From contig NZ_MOBM01000005.1 of NCBI RefSeq assembly GCF_003732275.1, forward strand, positions 124,001 through 188,000: DNA of 64,000 nt. The letters are read 5' to 3'. Below, one piece after another: positions 36,078-46,022 of the stretch. The position numbers and the translations under genes are program-made. The stretch's first letter is position 1. Each line of letters begins with the position of its first letter. The notes under the pieces are model-generated. The model had not been told where the DNA came from and searched no databases. It saw only the letters and a program-made list of their open reading frames with translations. The stretch comes from Pseudomonas frederiksbergensis. GTDB taxonomy: Bacteria > Pseudomonadota > Gammaproteobacteria > Pseudomonadales > Pseudomonadaceae.

Positions 36078-38210
36078 TCAGAGGTCGTAGCGCACAGACA
36101 GCAAGAGGGTTCGCGGATCGTTGATGGAGTAGAAGCGGGCGCCGCTGGAGGGCACGTAGCCGACCGATTGCGGGTAGGCGCGGTCGAGCAGATTTTTCAC
36201 GGCCAGCGTGGTGGTCCAGTGACCGTCGCTGGAGATGTAGCGGGTGTTGGCATTCCAGAAGGTCTGCTGGGGAATTTCCTGGACGTCGTCGTTGAGCGCG
36301 TTGGCGTAGGACTTGGTCTGGAACTGCGCATCGGTGCCCGCCAGCCAGGTGCCGGGCAGTCCGGCGGGGATGGTGTAGTTGAGACCGACGCTGGCGTTCC
36401 AGCGCGGGGAGAACACCAACTGTTTGCCGTTGGCATCGACACCGGCACCGCTGGCATTTTCGAAGTCGTCGTACTGGCTTTCCAGATAACCGATATTGGC
36501 GGTCAGTTGCAGGTCGCGGGTCAGCGCGGTCAGGGTTTCCAGTTCTACGCCATAGGTGTGTGCCTGGCCGACGTTGGTCCGCAAGCTGACACCCAGCGCC
36601 GGGTCGTAGGCATTGGTTTGCAGGTCTTTGTAGTCGTTGTAGAACAGCGCGACGTTTGCCCGCAGGCGCTGGTCGAAGAAGTCACCCTTGAAGCCGGTTT
36701 CCCAGGTCGTCACGTCTTCCGGCGAGAACGCTTGCTCAGCCGCGGCCCGGGTTGGCGCGCGGTTGTCGTAACCACCGGCCTTGAACCCTTTGGCCACGTA
36801 GGCGTACTGGTTCAGGTGCGGTGTCCAGGCGTATTCGAAGCCGAGTTTCGGGCTGGTGGACTGCCACGACTTGCTCGACTCGGCGCTGAAGTTGGTCCCG
36901 GTGATCTGCCGATTGGTATTGATCGCGTAGTTGGTGTAGTCGAAGTTCTTGTGTTCGCGGGTAAACCGTAGCCCGGCGATCAGCGACAGTTGCGGCGTGA
37001 TCTTGTAGCTGCCCTGGCCATACAGCGCGTAGCTTTCGGTGTTGGTCGTGCTGTACTGGCCCTGGCCGATCACCCGGTTGCGCGCCACGGAATAGGTGAG
37101 ATTGTCGCGGTCGGCTTCGAATTTTTCGCGGTACAGGTACAGGCCGGTGCTGAAACTGAATCGGTCGTAGTCGCCGTTGAGCTGGAATTCCTGGGTGGCG
37201 TAGTCCTGTTTGTAGGTGATCAGGTTCTGTTGGATCAGCGCGGCTTGCCCCGAGTTGTCATAGTTCACCGGTTGGTTGAACGCGGAGTAAGCCGTCACCG
37301 ATTTGAAGTTCAGGTTGTCGTTGATCGTGTAGATGGCACGCAGCACCGAACTGCCCTGATCGAGACGGTTCTTCGGATCGAGGCTGCTGTAGCTCTTGAA
37401 TTTGTCGAAGTGGCCGTTGGCATCAAACGGCGTGTAGCTGGTGGTGTCGCCACGGTCGAAGGTGCCGGCCAGGGTCAACTGCACATCCCACGGCGAATCG
37501 ATCGGGTTGAAGCGCAGCTTGCCACGGTACGACTGGATGTCGACGTTGTTCACATCCTCGCCGCGGGTCGGGTTGGAGACGGTGCCGTCACGGGTCAGGC
37601 GAATCGCCGAAAAACTGCCGAACAGTGCGTTGTCCACCAGCGGGCCACTGATCAGGAATCGGCCGTTCTGCGCGTTGTAGTTGCCGGCGCCTAACTCGAA
37701 GAAACCCCGGGTTTCCTGGGTCGGATCGCGGGTGATCACGCGGATCGCGCCGGCGCTGCTGTTGCGTCCATACAGCGTGCCTTGCGGGCCACGCAACACT
37801 TCGACGCGCTCGACGTCGTTGAAGTCGAGCATCGAGGAAATCGCTCGCGGGATGTACAGGTCATCGGCGTAGACCGCGACGGCGGATTCCTGGATCGGAT
37901 CGGTTTCGCCGATGCCACGAATCCCGTAGGTCTGGGCGCTGTAGGAGATCGACTGGCGGCTGAGGGTCAGGTTCGGCACTTGCCCGGAGAGGTCGCGGAT
38001 GCTTTTGATCTGCTTGTCTTCCAGGGCTTTTTCGTCGAACGCGGAAATCGCCAGCGGGGTTTTTTGCAGGTCTTCGCTGTGGTGTTCGGCGGTGACTGTG
38101 ACAACGGGGAGGGCACCATCCATGGTGTTTTCTTCGGCGTGGGCCGACAACCCGAACATCGCCAGCGACACGGCCAGCGTCAGACGGTTTGCAGTGAAGG
38201 TGTTGTGCAT
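36078..38210 (-). CDS. TonB-dependent outer-membrane receptor (3)
   Basis: 710 residues with signal peptide (MHNTFTANRLTLAVSLAMFGLSAHAEE), TonB box region (LPVVTVTAEHHSEDLQ), plug (RDLSGQVPNLTLSRQSISY...VEVLRGPQGTLYGRNSSAG) and a barrel ending NDPRTLLLSVRYDL. The terminal Leu in place of Phe is tolerated in this family. Start fixed by the signal peptide; 61 upstream open codons are leader. First gene of the leftward unit with the amine oxidase, RidA and receptor 2. A motif shared with another promoter of the block is at 38464-38474. Confidence 0.92.
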   Translation of the reverse strand: MHNTFTANRLTLAVSLAMFGLSAHAEENTMDGALPVVTVTAEHHSEDLQKTPLAISAFDEKALEDKQIKSIRDLSGQVPNLTLSRQSISYSAQTYGIRGIGETDPIQESAVAVYADDLYIPRAISSMLDFNDVERVEVLRGPQGTLYGRNSSAGAIRVITRDPTQETRGFFELGAGNYNAQNGRFLISGPLVDNALFGSFSAIRLTRDGTVSNPTRGEDVNNVDIQSYRGKLRFNPIDSPWDVQLTLAGTFDRGDTTSYTPFDANGHFDKFKSYSSLDPKNRLDQGSSVLRAIYTINDNLNFKSVTAYSAFNQPVNYDNSGQAALIQQNLITYKQDYATQEFQLNGDYDRFSFSTGLYLYREKFEADRDNLTYSVARNRVIGQGQYSTTNTESYALYGQGSYKITPQLSLIAGLRFTREHKNFDYTNYAINTNRQITGTNFSAESSKSWQSTSPKLGFEYAWTPHLNQYAYVAKGFKAGGYDNRAPTRAAAEQAFSPEDVTTWETGFKGDFFDQRLRANVALFYNDYKDLQTNAYDPALGVSLRTNVGQAHTYGVELETLTALTRDLQLTANIGYLESQYDDFENASGAGVDANGKQLVFSPRWNASVGLNYTIPAGLPGTWLAGTDAQFQTKSYANALNDDVQEIPQQTFWNANTRYISSDGHWTTTLAVKNLLDRAYPQSVGYVPSSGARFYSINDPRTLLLSVRYDL

Positions 38211-38628
38211 GGTGAACCCCAGGTGTGTAGATGCAGCGTTGGTGTTGTTATGTTTTTTTCGGGCAAAGCGTTGCCGGGGCCATGATTCGAAAGCCATGGC
38301 AGCGGGGGCTTGAGCCGTTTTCAGGTTTTGGGTGTGGCAGTTGACCGTGGAGTGGTGTCGGCCGGAAAAACGTGCAGTTCCGAGGGCCTCCACCTGGTCA
38401 GGGGTCGGTGATGGCTGTAACGATATTTGTATAATACGGTGCTGTAAAAGTCCGTTTAGTTATAAGTTAATTATAAAAAACAGGCATTAAGTATTGTATA
38501 GAGATGCGTAAATCTGATGTTGATGTGGGCAGTTAAAACGCATTCGCGGGCAAGCCTCGCTCCTACAGAGGAATGCATTCCAACTGCAGGAGCGAGGCTT
38601 GCCCGCGAAGACGGTAGACCGGCTGGAT
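38211..38628. other. Upstream region of TonB receptor 3, with a REPIN
   Basis: 418 bases. The receptor-proximal 200 bases contain AT-rich promoter sequence, with GTTATAAGTTAATTATAA at about 38459-38476, a motif recurring at about 50098-50114. The rest holds the REPIN at 38543-38610. No gene seen. Confidence 0.6.
38543..38610. repeat. REPIN, TTCGCGGGCAAGCCTCGCTCC family
   Basis: Arms TTCGCGGGCAAGCCTCGCTC and complement around 25 bases. Lies between the pseudogene end (38629) and the receptor promoter. Confidence 0.82.
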
Positions 38629-39588
38629 TCAATACCCGCGTTGTACGTTCGCCTGATTCTCCAACGCCAAACCGTTGAGATAACGCTCAAGATTGGCCAG
38701 GAAACTGTCAGCAATCTCATGGCGACTGTTGGTGGAAATCGCCGAGGTATGGGGTGACAAGCGCACCCGTGAATGGGTGTAGAGCGGATGCCCGTCCGGC
38801 AGTGGCTCGGGCTCGGTGACGTCCAGCGAAGCCAGGCCGATCGCTCCGCTGTCCAGTGCTTCAAGCAACGCCCCGTGATCCAGCAGACCGCCACGGGCGA
38901 TGTTGATCAGGTGCAGACCAGGTTTGGCGCTGGCGAGTACCACACTGTTGACGATATGCCGGGTCGCGCCGGTCAACGGCGCGGCCAGCACCAGATGGTC
39001 GGAACGGGCAAACAAATCATGGATATCGCGTGCGGCTTCGACGCCTTCCACCTCGAACGGCGTCTGACTCTGACGCAACGACAGCACATTGATGCCCAAG
39101 GCGTGAGCTTTGCTCGCCAAGCTGCTGCCAATCGCACCGAAGCCGAGAATCCCCAACGTGGTGCCCTTGAGTGGCGTCAGGGCGGTGAAATTCCATTGCG
39201 AGTCATGCACCTAAATATGCGGCAGACGCTTGGCGGCAGCGAAAATCGCGGCCAGGGCAAACTCGGCGATGTTCTCGGCGGCGCTGCCCCGGGAGGTGCT
39301 CACCGGCGGGCCGTTGAACAGCCATTTGGGGTAGAAGTCGATGCCGGAAGACACCACCTGAACCCACTTCAAACCGTAGGGCCAACCTGGCGGCGGTGTG
39401 TCTGGCGCCACGTAGCCGCGCACATTGATCGGCCGCGCCAGCAGAATACTGACTTCAGTCGGCAGGTCGCTAGGTACGCCGCTCGGCACGTCGATTACCT
39501 GGGCATCAGGGTGCGTGTATGCGAGGCGCTGTCGGATCACCTCGTTGAAGTCTGCATCCAGTTGACTGGCGATAACGAGCGGGTTCAT
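38629..39588 (-). pseudogene. D-2-hydroxyacid dehydrogenase interrupted by an amber codon
   Basis: The frame encodes a 319-residue D-isomer 2-hydroxyacid dehydrogenase (MNPLVIASQL... to ...NQANVQRGY) but contains one in-frame TAG at 39211-39213, in RLPHI-stop-VHDSQWNF, at residue 126. Both sides stay in the same frame and keep family features: ENIAEFALAAIFAAAKRLP before, and NAD motif GILGFGAIGSSLA, INIARGGLLDHGALL and RLSPHTSAIST after. A TGG (Trp) codon, expected there in this family, needs one change to become TAG. So the gene was recently inactivated. Its ATG overlaps the stop of the acyl-CoA-dehydrogenase-like gene upstream (ATGA). Confidence 0.85.
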
Positions 39589-40772
39589 GGGCGTTCCTTT
39601 TGCAGGCGCTGGGCGAAAACCGCTTTGCCGACACCTTGCAATACGGCATCGTTCTGCGGCGTGTGAACGCGACTGCACAGCACATCGCGGTAATGCCGTT
39701 GCAGCGGATTGTGGCGTGACAGGCCGGGGTTGCCGGACGCTTCGATGGCCAACTCGACGGCGCGGATGGCGTTGCCGGTCACCAGGTATTTCAGTTGCGC
39801 GGCGCTACTGGCTGGCGTGCGTCCTTCGGCAGCGGCATCCAGCAGGCTGCGGTTGGCGAACAACAGCGTGTCGATGTGCCCGACGGTTTCCTGGAAGCGC
39901 GGCAGGGTCGAGAGCGCCGCGCCGAGGTTGGAAGGCTTGCGTTGTTCCAGCCAACCCACCAGCCAGTCCCGGGCGGCTTGGGCAACACCGTCGTAAACCG
40001 ACGAGAGCAACACCGACATCCACAGGAAGCCGTCGCCATCGAGTTCGGGTTGCGGCGCGCTCCAGGGGCTGACGCTGACTGCGTGATCCAGCGGCACCAG
40101 CACATTGTCGAACACCACTTCGTGACTGCACGTGGCGCGCATGCCCAGATGATCCCAGTCTTCAATGATGCTGATGCCGGGTGCGTCCTTGTGCACTAGC
40201 CAGGCGCCGACCAGCGGGTCCTCATCGGTGCTGCGCGCCCAGACGCTGAACCAGGTCAGGCCATGACTGCCGGTGGAGTAGATTTTCCGCCCGCTGATGC
40301 GCCAACCGGCGGAGGTGCGCCGGGCAACGGTCGCCGGCAAACCACCGCGAGCCGGGGTGCCAAGGTCAGGCTCGACCCGCAGGGCGTTGATCAATGCGCC
40401 TTGCTGGACCGCGTCTTGCGCCACTTGCAGGCGCAGCGCTTCGGGCCAGTTTTTACTGTCTTGCAGGCGCGCGTGCTGGAGGTACTGCATCACCAGGATC
40501 AACGCCGTCGAGGGTTCACCTTTGGCGATTGCGCTGATCGCCTTGCGCGCCTGAGCCAGATTCGCGCCGCCACCGCCGAGGGCCTTGGGCACGGTCAGCG
40601 CGACCAGGCCGTGCTCATGCAGCAGATTGAAGTTGTCCTGGGGGAAGGCACCGCTTTCGTCATAAAGGTGCGCCGTGGCGCTGAGTTGCGCGCCGATGGT
40701 TTCCAGCAAGGTTTCGAAATTCGCCGCCTCGATGGATCGCAGTGGCGGAGCGTGTTGAGAAGAAAGACTCAT
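39585..40772 (-). CDS. Acyl-CoA dehydrogenase-like flavoprotein (SfnC/DszC type)
   Basis: 395 residues of the acyl-CoA dehydrogenase fold: LVALTVPKALGGGGANLAQ, the FAD segment SGRKIYSTGSHGLTWFSVWA, WDHLGMRATCSHEVVFDNV and a C-terminal HNPLQRHYRDVLCSRVHTP. The last element, and the sulfur setting, match the desulfurisation branch (DszC, SfnC), where members use FMNH2 and O2 as monooxygenases in place of dehydrogenating acyl-CoA. Overlaps the 2-hydroxyacid dehydrogenase pseudogene by four bases. Which activity it has cannot be settled from sequence. Confidence 0.85.
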   Translation of the reverse strand: MSLSSQHAPPLRSIEAANFETLLETIGAQLSATAHLYDESGAFPQDNFNLLHEHGLVALTVPKALGGGGANLAQARKAISAIAKGEPSTALILVMQYLQHARLQDSKNWPEALRLQVAQDAVQQGALINALRVEPDLGTPARGGLPATVARRTSAGWRISGRKIYSTGSHGLTWFSVWARSTDEDPLVGAWLVHKDAPGISIIEDWDHLGMRATCSHEVVFDNVLVPLDHAVSVSPWSAPQPELDGDGFLWMSVLLSSVYDGVAQAARDWLVGWLEQRKPSNLGAALSTLPRFQETVGHIDTLLFANRSLLDAAAEGRTPASSAAQLKYLVTGNAIRAVELAIEASGNPGLSRHNPLQRHYRDVLCSRVHTPQNDAVLQGVGKAVFAQRLQKERP

Positions 40773-40827
40773 AGGAATTCACTCAATCAAAAGGTGAGAG
40801 CCGATAGTTGATTCACTGCAATCAGTT

Positions 40828-40945
40828 GTGGCGAGGGGGCTTGCCCCCGTTCGGCTGCGAAGCAGTCGCAAACCTGCTGGCACGGTATGACTGAAAGAAT
40901 GCTGGGGGCGCTTCGCGACCCAACGGGGGCAAGCCCCCTCGCCAC
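40828..40945. repeat. REPIN, GTGGCGAGGGGGCTTGCCCCC family
   Basis: Outer arms GTGGCGAGGGGGCTTGCCCC and complement enclose about 75 bases, including CGGCTGCGAAGCAGTCG. Same family as 2428-2522. Located between the SBP at 40971 and the acyl-CoA dehydrogenase-like gene. Confidence 0.85.
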
Positions 40946-40970
40946 AGGTGTAAGTGATCGGTCATGAAAT

Positions 40971-41987
40971 TCACAGCGGCAACAACTTGAAGTTTTTGTC
41001 CCACAACGGACTGACATCCAGCCGTTCGCTAAGCACACCCGCATCGAAGAACAAATCCGCGACTTCCTGCTGCGAGGCTATCGCCTGGTCGTCCACTTCG
41101 ATGACCTTCCACGGTTGGCTGCGGCTGTTGTACATGTCGAGAAACACCGCTTTGTCGACGCCCAGTAGCTGCGCGGATTTGGTGGCCCAGGGTTCGGGGT
41201 TGTTATTGATCCACTCCAACGTGCGCGCCGTACGCTGCAAGTAGTCCTGAATCGCTTGTTTGCGCAGCGGGTCTTCGAGGGCAGCGGGGCGCGCCGCCAT
41301 CAAGTAGTTGCCGGACAAATAACCCTCAGCGGTTTTCAACACCCGGGCGCCACTGCGGAATTTCGCCAACTGGATAAACACCCCATAAATCACCCAGGCA
41401 TCGAGCTGACCGCTCTGGAAGGCACTGAAACCATCCTGCGGCGTGAGCGCCACCGCGGTGATGTCGTTCAGGGTCAGGCCCTGTTCTTTCAGCGCCTTGA
41501 TCAGAAAGTAATGCGAGGTGGTCGAGCGCACGTACCCGACCCGTTTGCCGCGCAACTGCCCGACCGATTCGATCTTCGAGTCCTTGGGAATCAGGAACAC
41601 CTGGTTGTTCACGTCGCCTTGTATCACTGCGATGAGTCGCGGTTGGCGATGGCTCTGAATCGAGAAGATCGGCGGAATCTCGCTCATGGAGCCGATGTCC
41701 AGACTGCCCGAGGCCAGCGCTTCAACGATCAAGTTGCCGCCGGCAAATTCCGCGTAGTCGACTTTGTAAGGGCGATTGGCGGTGCCGGCGTCTTGGGTGA
41801 AATACGATTCTTGGCCGCGATAAGTGGCGACGCCCAGGGTCAGGTCCGAAAGCGAGGTGTTTTGCGCGAACGCACGCGAAGCCAATCCCATCGAGGACAG
41901 CCCCAGCGCCCCGATGGCGAGTGAACTGGCCGTCAGGAAGCCGCGACGATTGAACTGCCCCGACAGGCGATTAAAGGACTCGCTCAT
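40971..41987 (-). CDS. SsuA-like binding protein with Tat-type signal
   Basis: 338 residues. N-terminal [20 protein letters not shown] is a twin-arginine signal, unusual for SsuA-type proteins, with cleavage near SRAFAQ. The mature domain has [37 protein letters not shown] and DAWVIYGVF, the ABC sulfonate/nitrate SBP pattern. The start ATG overlaps the stop of the preceding monooxygenase gene (ATGA). No permease of its own is adjacent. Confidence 0.87.
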   Translation of the reverse strand: MSESFNRLSGQFNRRGFLTASSLAIGALGLSSMGLASRAFAQNTSLSDLTLGVATYRGQESYFTQDAGTANRPYKVDYAEFAGGNLIVEALASGSLDIGSMSEIPPIFSIQSHRQPRLIAVIQGDVNNQVFLIPKDSKIESVGQLRGKRVGYVRSTTSHYFLIKALKEQGLTLNDITAVALTPQDGFSAFQSGQLDAWVIYGVFIQLAKFRSGARVLKTAEGYLSGNYLMAARPAALEDPLRKQAIQDYLQRTARTLEWINNNPEPWATKSAQLLGVDKAVFLDMYNSRSQPWKVIEVDDQAIASQQEVADLFFDAGVLSERLDVSPLWDKNFKLLPL

Positions 41988-43330
41988 GCCAGCGCCTCGC
42001 TCTTCTCGTGAACCTGGGCGGTTGTGTAACGGTTGGCGGGTGCCTCGAGCCCAAGGTTGTCGCGCAAGGTCGTGCCGCTGTACTCGTCGCGGAACAACCC
42101 GCGCTGTTGCAGCACCGGCACCACGAGCGTGGTGAAATACTGCAGGCCATCGGGCAGCAATGAATTGATGATGAAACCGTCAGCGGCGCCTTCTTCGAAC
42201 CAATTTTGAATGGCATCGGCGACTTGCTCGGGTGTGCCGACGAAGTCGCGCCGTGGCCGGGAGAAACGCAGGGCCACTTCGCGCAAGGTCAGGCCTTCGT
42301 CTTTGGCCAGTTGTTTGATCCGGTCCGAGCCGCCTTTCTGGCTATTGGAGCCTAAATCGCCCAGCTCGGGGAATGGCGCATCCAACGGGTATTGGCTGAA
42401 GTCATGGTCATTGAATGGCCGGCCGAGGGCGACAATCGCATCCTCAATACTCACCAGCTCTACCGCTTGCTGGTAGCGGCTTTCAACTTCCGTTTCATCG
42501 CGGCCAACGATCGGACGGATGCCCGGCAGGATCGACAGCTTTTGTGCATCCCGGCCGAAGCCGCGGGCGCGTTTTTTCAGGTCTTGATAGTAAGTGCGTG
42601 CTTCGTCGAACCCCTCGGGGCTGACGAAAATCGCATCGGAATTCTCGGCGGCGAAATTACGTCCGTCCTCCGAAGTGCCGGCCTGGAAAATCACTGGCTG
42701 ACCTTGCCGGGAGCGCGCGATGTTGAGCGGGCCTTTCACCGAGAAAAATTCACCTTTGTGCTCCAGCGCATGCAATTTGCCGGGGGTGAAAAACTCGCCG
42801 CTTTGCTTGTCGTAGGCGAAGGCGTCGTCTTCCCAGGAGTCCCACAAACCCTTGACCACATTCACATGTTCCTTGGCGATGCGGTAGCGCACGGCATGGG
42901 GTGGGTGCTCGGCCTTGCCGAAATTATCGGCGGTGCCGCTGAGCCAGGAGGTCACCACGTTCCAGCCGGCACGACCGCCGCTGATGTGGTCCAGCGAGGC
43001 GAACTGGCGCGCCACTTGAAACGGTTCGGTGTAGCTGACGGTGACGGTTGCCACCAGGCCGATATGGCGAGTGGTCGCGGCCAGCGCTGAGAGAATGGTC
43101 AGCGGCTCGAAGCGATTGAGGTAGTGCGGGCTCGACTTCTCATGGATGTGCAGGCTATCGGCGATAAACACGAAGTCGAACTTCGCCGCTTCAGCCAGTT
43201 GCGTTTGCTGCTGATAGAAACCGAAATTCACGCTGGCATTGGGCAGGGCCTGCGGGTGGCGCCATTCGCCCCAGCCATGGCCGACACCATGGACCATCGC
43301 TCCGAGTTTGAGTTGGCGTTGTTTGCTCAT
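41984..43330 (-). CDS. FMNH2-dependent monooxygenase, NtaA/SnaA/DszA family (copy 3)
   Basis: 448 residues, close relative of the copy at 22408 (shared RQLKLGA(M/F), [72 protein letters not shown]). The nearly identical order of motifs makes these two paralogues. Sandwiched between two SsuA-like binding proteins (40971 and 43343), 12 bases after the latter, so the three form a capture-and-oxidise unit. Needs reduced FMN from elsewhere. Confidence 0.9.
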   Translation of the reverse strand: MSKQRQLKLGAMVHGVGHGWGEWRHPQALPNASVNFGFYQQQTQLAEAAKFDFVFIADSLHIHEKSSPHYLNRFEPLTILSALAATTRHIGLVATVTVSYTEPFQVARQFASLDHISGGRAGWNVVTSWLSGTADNFGKAEHPPHAVRYRIAKEHVNVVKGLWDSWEDDAFAYDKQSGEFFTPGKLHALEHKGEFFSVKGPLNIARSRQGQPVIFQAGTSEDGRNFAAENSDAIFVSPEGFDEARTYYQDLKKRARGFGRDAQKLSILPGIRPIVGRDETEVESRYQQAVELVSIEDAIVALGRPFNDHDFSQYPLDAPFPELGDLGSNSQKGGSDRIKQLAKDEGLTLREVALRFSRPRRDFVGTPEQVADAIQNWFEEGAADGFIINSLLPDGLQYFTTLVVPVLQQRGLFRDEYSGTTLRDNLGLEAPANRYTTAQVHEKSEALA

Positions 43331-43342
43331 GGTTCTACTCCT

Positions 43343-44311
43343 TTAGCGCGAAGCCTGGGTAAGTGGGGTACGTTTGGTGTTGAAGCTCTTGTCGAAGCCT
43401 TGGGAGACGTCGATGTGTCGGGTCAGCAAGCCTTCTTCCTGATAGATGTCGGCGGTGGCCTGCAAGCCGCTGACGACCGCGTCGTCAATCACCACCGGCT
43501 GCATGTGGGTCGCCTTGGCCACAGCCACATGCACCGCCAGGGGCAGGCCGGTGATTTTGGCCTGGGCGGCGGCGTACTCATTGGGGTGCTCGTTGCTCCA
43601 GCGGTAGGCCCGGTCGACCCGGGCGACGAAGTCGTCCAGTTGCTGGCGCTTGTCGACGATGGCCTGGTCGGTGGCTGCGAGATAAAGGTGATTGCTCAGC
43701 AGGTTGCTGCCGCTGACCAGGATCTTGGCCTGATTCTGAGAGGTGACAACGGTGGTGTAGGGATCCCACGTGGACCAGGCATCCGCGGTGCCGTTATCCA
43801 GCACCAGCCTTGACTCGCTGGGCAACAGGAAAACGAACTGCACATCCTGGGTGCTCAGGCCGGCACCGCGCAGGGCCTTGATGGCCAGGAAGTGCCCGAT
43901 CGAGCCGCGTGTGGTGACGATTCGCTTGCCCTTGAGGCCTGAGACATCTTTGATCGGTGAATCCTTGGGCACAAGAATGGCAGTGGTATTGCGCCCCTCA
44001 ACATGAATGATGCTGACCACTTTGAGCTGCGCACCGGCGCCGAGGGCGAACACATAGGGCGCATCGCCCAGAGCACCAATGTCCACCGCTCCAGCGTTCA
44101 ACGCTTCACCTAATGGTGCGGCGGCGGGGAACTCGGAGAACTGGATCTCGTAAGGCACATTTTTCAGTTCACCGGAGACCTCCAACAGTACCTTGATCGT
44201 GGACTTTTGATTGGCCACCAACAGCGGTTGCAGGTCGGCGGCGTGAGTGACTGCGCCAAAGGTAAGGGCGGCGGCGATCAGCAGATGTTTGAACGGCTGG
44301 GTGAAACTCAT
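43343..44311 (-). CDS. SsuA-like aliphatic sulfonate binding protein
   Basis: 322 residues with Sec signal peptide (MSFTQPFKHLLIAAALTFGAVTHAAD). Mature features QFSEFPAAAPLGEALNAGAVDIGALG and ADAWSTWDPYTTVV are those of SsuA. It is first of the run 43343-41984-40971 and lies downstream of the rhodanese gene with 127 bases between. Start chosen at the signal peptide; GGAG is nine bases upstream. Confidence 0.88.
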   Translation of the reverse strand: MSFTQPFKHLLIAAALTFGAVTHAADLQPLLVANQKSTIKVLLEVSGELKNVPYEIQFSEFPAAAPLGEALNAGAVDIGALGDAPYVFALGAGAQLKVVSIIHVEGRNTTAILVPKDSPIKDVSGLKGKRIVTTRGSIGHFLAIKALRGAGLSTQDVQFVFLLPSESRLVLDNGTADAWSTWDPYTTVVTSQNQAKILVSGSNLLSNHLYLAATDQAIVDKRQQLDDFVARVDRAYRWSNEHPNEYAAAQAKITGLPLAVHVAVAKATHMQPVVIDDAVVSGLQATADIYQEEGLLTRHIDVSQGFDKSFNTKRTPLTQASR

Positions 44312-44438
44312 AACAGCGTGCTCCAGGCGGGTCTTGATGCTTCGTGTCACCTCCGCCTGGAGAAAGGGGTCGGGCTGAATTCAACGTTGGACGTATCAAA
44401 CGGCGCTGCCCGGTATACGGCGCAGAAGCCTTAGGGGC

Positions 44439-46022
44439 TCAGATCACAAAAAAGCCATGGGTGGCGTCGCGGGCCAGTTGCGCCACCAATCCATATTCCC
44501 AGTCCAGATAGGCTTGCATTGCTTCGCGAGGACTGTCGATGCCCTCATAGGGGCGGCGATAGCGATCAATGCGCGGCGAAGCCAGATGAGTTTCACCGTC
44601 TTCCAGTGGCAGTTGCGCAGCGATCCAGCTGGCCGTGCCGCCCTTGAGCAGGAACACCGGCTTGCCGGTCAGGGCCTCGACCTCGGCGACCGCCAGCCGC
44701 GCCAACTGGCTGCTGCCGCAGGTCAGCACGTAGCGTTGTGCGGCTGGTACGTTGGCCAGGGCTTCGCGCAATTGCCCGCGCAGTGCCCACCATGCGTCGG
44801 GGATATGGCGTTTGACGTAGTTGGCGCTGCTGGTGAAATCCAGCACCACGCTGTCGCCATGGGTCAGCCATTCGGCCAGGGTTTCGGGGCTGATTTCCTC
44901 CGCCTGCTGCGGCGCGGGGACCGGCGCCTGCCAGGCACCTTTTTCGCTGAAATGCGCAGGCTGCAGGTCATCCAGCACATGCACCTCCCAGCCCTGTTGC
45001 GACAGCCAGGACGCCGACATGTTGGCCCGCACGCCGTCGTCGTCCACCAGCACCAGACGGGCACCACGGACACTGGCGAAGTGATCGGTTTCCTGCACCA
45101 GTTGTCCGCCGGGGGTCGAACGGGAAGCGGGCAGGTGGCCGGATTCAAATTCTTCTGGAGTGCGGACATCGAACAGGTAAGTGCTGCGGGTCGACTCTTG
45201 TTGCCAGCGTTGCAGGTCGGCCAGACTGGCGCGACCGACCAGGGCTTTGTCGGCGACACGGCGGGCATCCCGGGCGGCGACTTGTCGATGTTCTTCGCTG
45301 GTCGGCGCAAACCGGCGCGACTGGCCGTGTCGCAGTTTTTGACCGGCCAGGGTCCAGCCGATGGTGCCGTTGCGCAAGGCGGAAACCGGGTTGGGTATGC
45401 CTGAGTTGATCAACGATTGCGTGCCGATGATGCTGCGGGTACGCCCGGCGCAGTTGACGATGATCCGCGTCGCCGGGTCAGGCGCCAGTTCGCGAGCGCG
45501 CAATACCAACTCCGCCCCTGGAACACTGATGCCGGTGGGAATGCTCATGGTCTGGTATTCATCGAAGCGCCGGGCGTCGAGCACCACCACGTCGGCCTCG
45601 CTGTCGAGCAGCGCTTGAACTTCTTCCGCCGCCAGGGACGGCGTGTGACGCTGACTTTCCACCAGTTCTCCGAAGGCTTTGCTCGGCACGTTGACGTCGA
45701 TAAACAGCTCGCCCCCGGCGCGGCGCCAACCATCCAGGCCACCCTCCAGCAGGCCGACATTGACGTAGCCGAGTGCTTGCAAGCGTTGAACGGCTATCTG
45801 CGCCAGGCCTTCGCCGTTGTCGTAGACGGTCACCGGAGTATCCCGCCGTGGAATCCGCGAATACACCTCCAGCTCAAGCCTGGACAGTGGAATGTTGGCG
45901 GCGAACAACGGATGCGCCTCAGCAAAAGGCGCCTCTTCACGCACATCGACGAGGGCCAGTTCTTCTTTGTTCAACAGTGCCTTTCGAATCTCGGCGAAGG
46001 AGCGGATCAGTAGGGTGCTCAT
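44439..46022 (-). CDS. Four-domain rhodanese-like sulfurtransferase
   Basis: 527 residues built from four rhodanese domains (about 8-103, 128-220, 265-350, 378-460). Only domains 2 and 4 keep a catalytic cysteine: Cys191 in IIVNCAGRTRS and Cys435 in YVLTCGSSQLA. Domains 1 and 3 have Asp at the matching place (TVYDNGEG, LVLVDDDGV), so inactive and active domains alternate. The ATG overlaps the stop of the upstream thiol dioxygenase gene (ATGA). Likely moves sulfane sulfur released by that enzyme or by desulfonation. No export signal, so cytoplasmic. Confidence 0.9.
   Translation of the reverse strand: MSTLLIRSFAEIRKALLNKEELALVDVREEAPFAEAHPLFAANIPLSRLELEVYSRIPRRDTPVTVYDNGEGLAQIAVQRLQALGYVNVGLLEGGLDGWRRAGGELFIDVNVPSKAFGELVESQRHTPSLAAEEVQALLDSEADVVVLDARRFDEYQTMSIPTGISVPGAELVLRARELAPDPATRIIVNCAGRTRSIIGTQSLINSGIPNPVSALRNGTIGWTLAGQKLRHGQSRRFAPTSEEHRQVAARDARRVADKALVGRASLADLQRWQQESTRSTYLFDVRTPEEFESGHLPASRSTPGGQLVQETDHFASVRGARLVLVDDDGVRANMSASWLSQQGWEVHVLDDLQPAHFSEKGAWQAPVPAPQQAEEISPETLAEWLTHGDSVVLDFTSSANYVKRHIPDAWWALRGQLREALANVPAAQRYVLTCGSSQLARLAVAEVEALTGKPVFLLKGGTASWIAAQLPLEDGETHLASPRIDRYRRPYEGIDSPREAMQAYLDWEYGLVAQLARDATHGFFVI

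Noticed and set aside
38629..39210. Separate 193-residue dehydrogenase protein
   Set aside because: It begins just after the TAG within a conserved region and lacks the N-terminal catalytic domain; it is the distal half of a broken gene.
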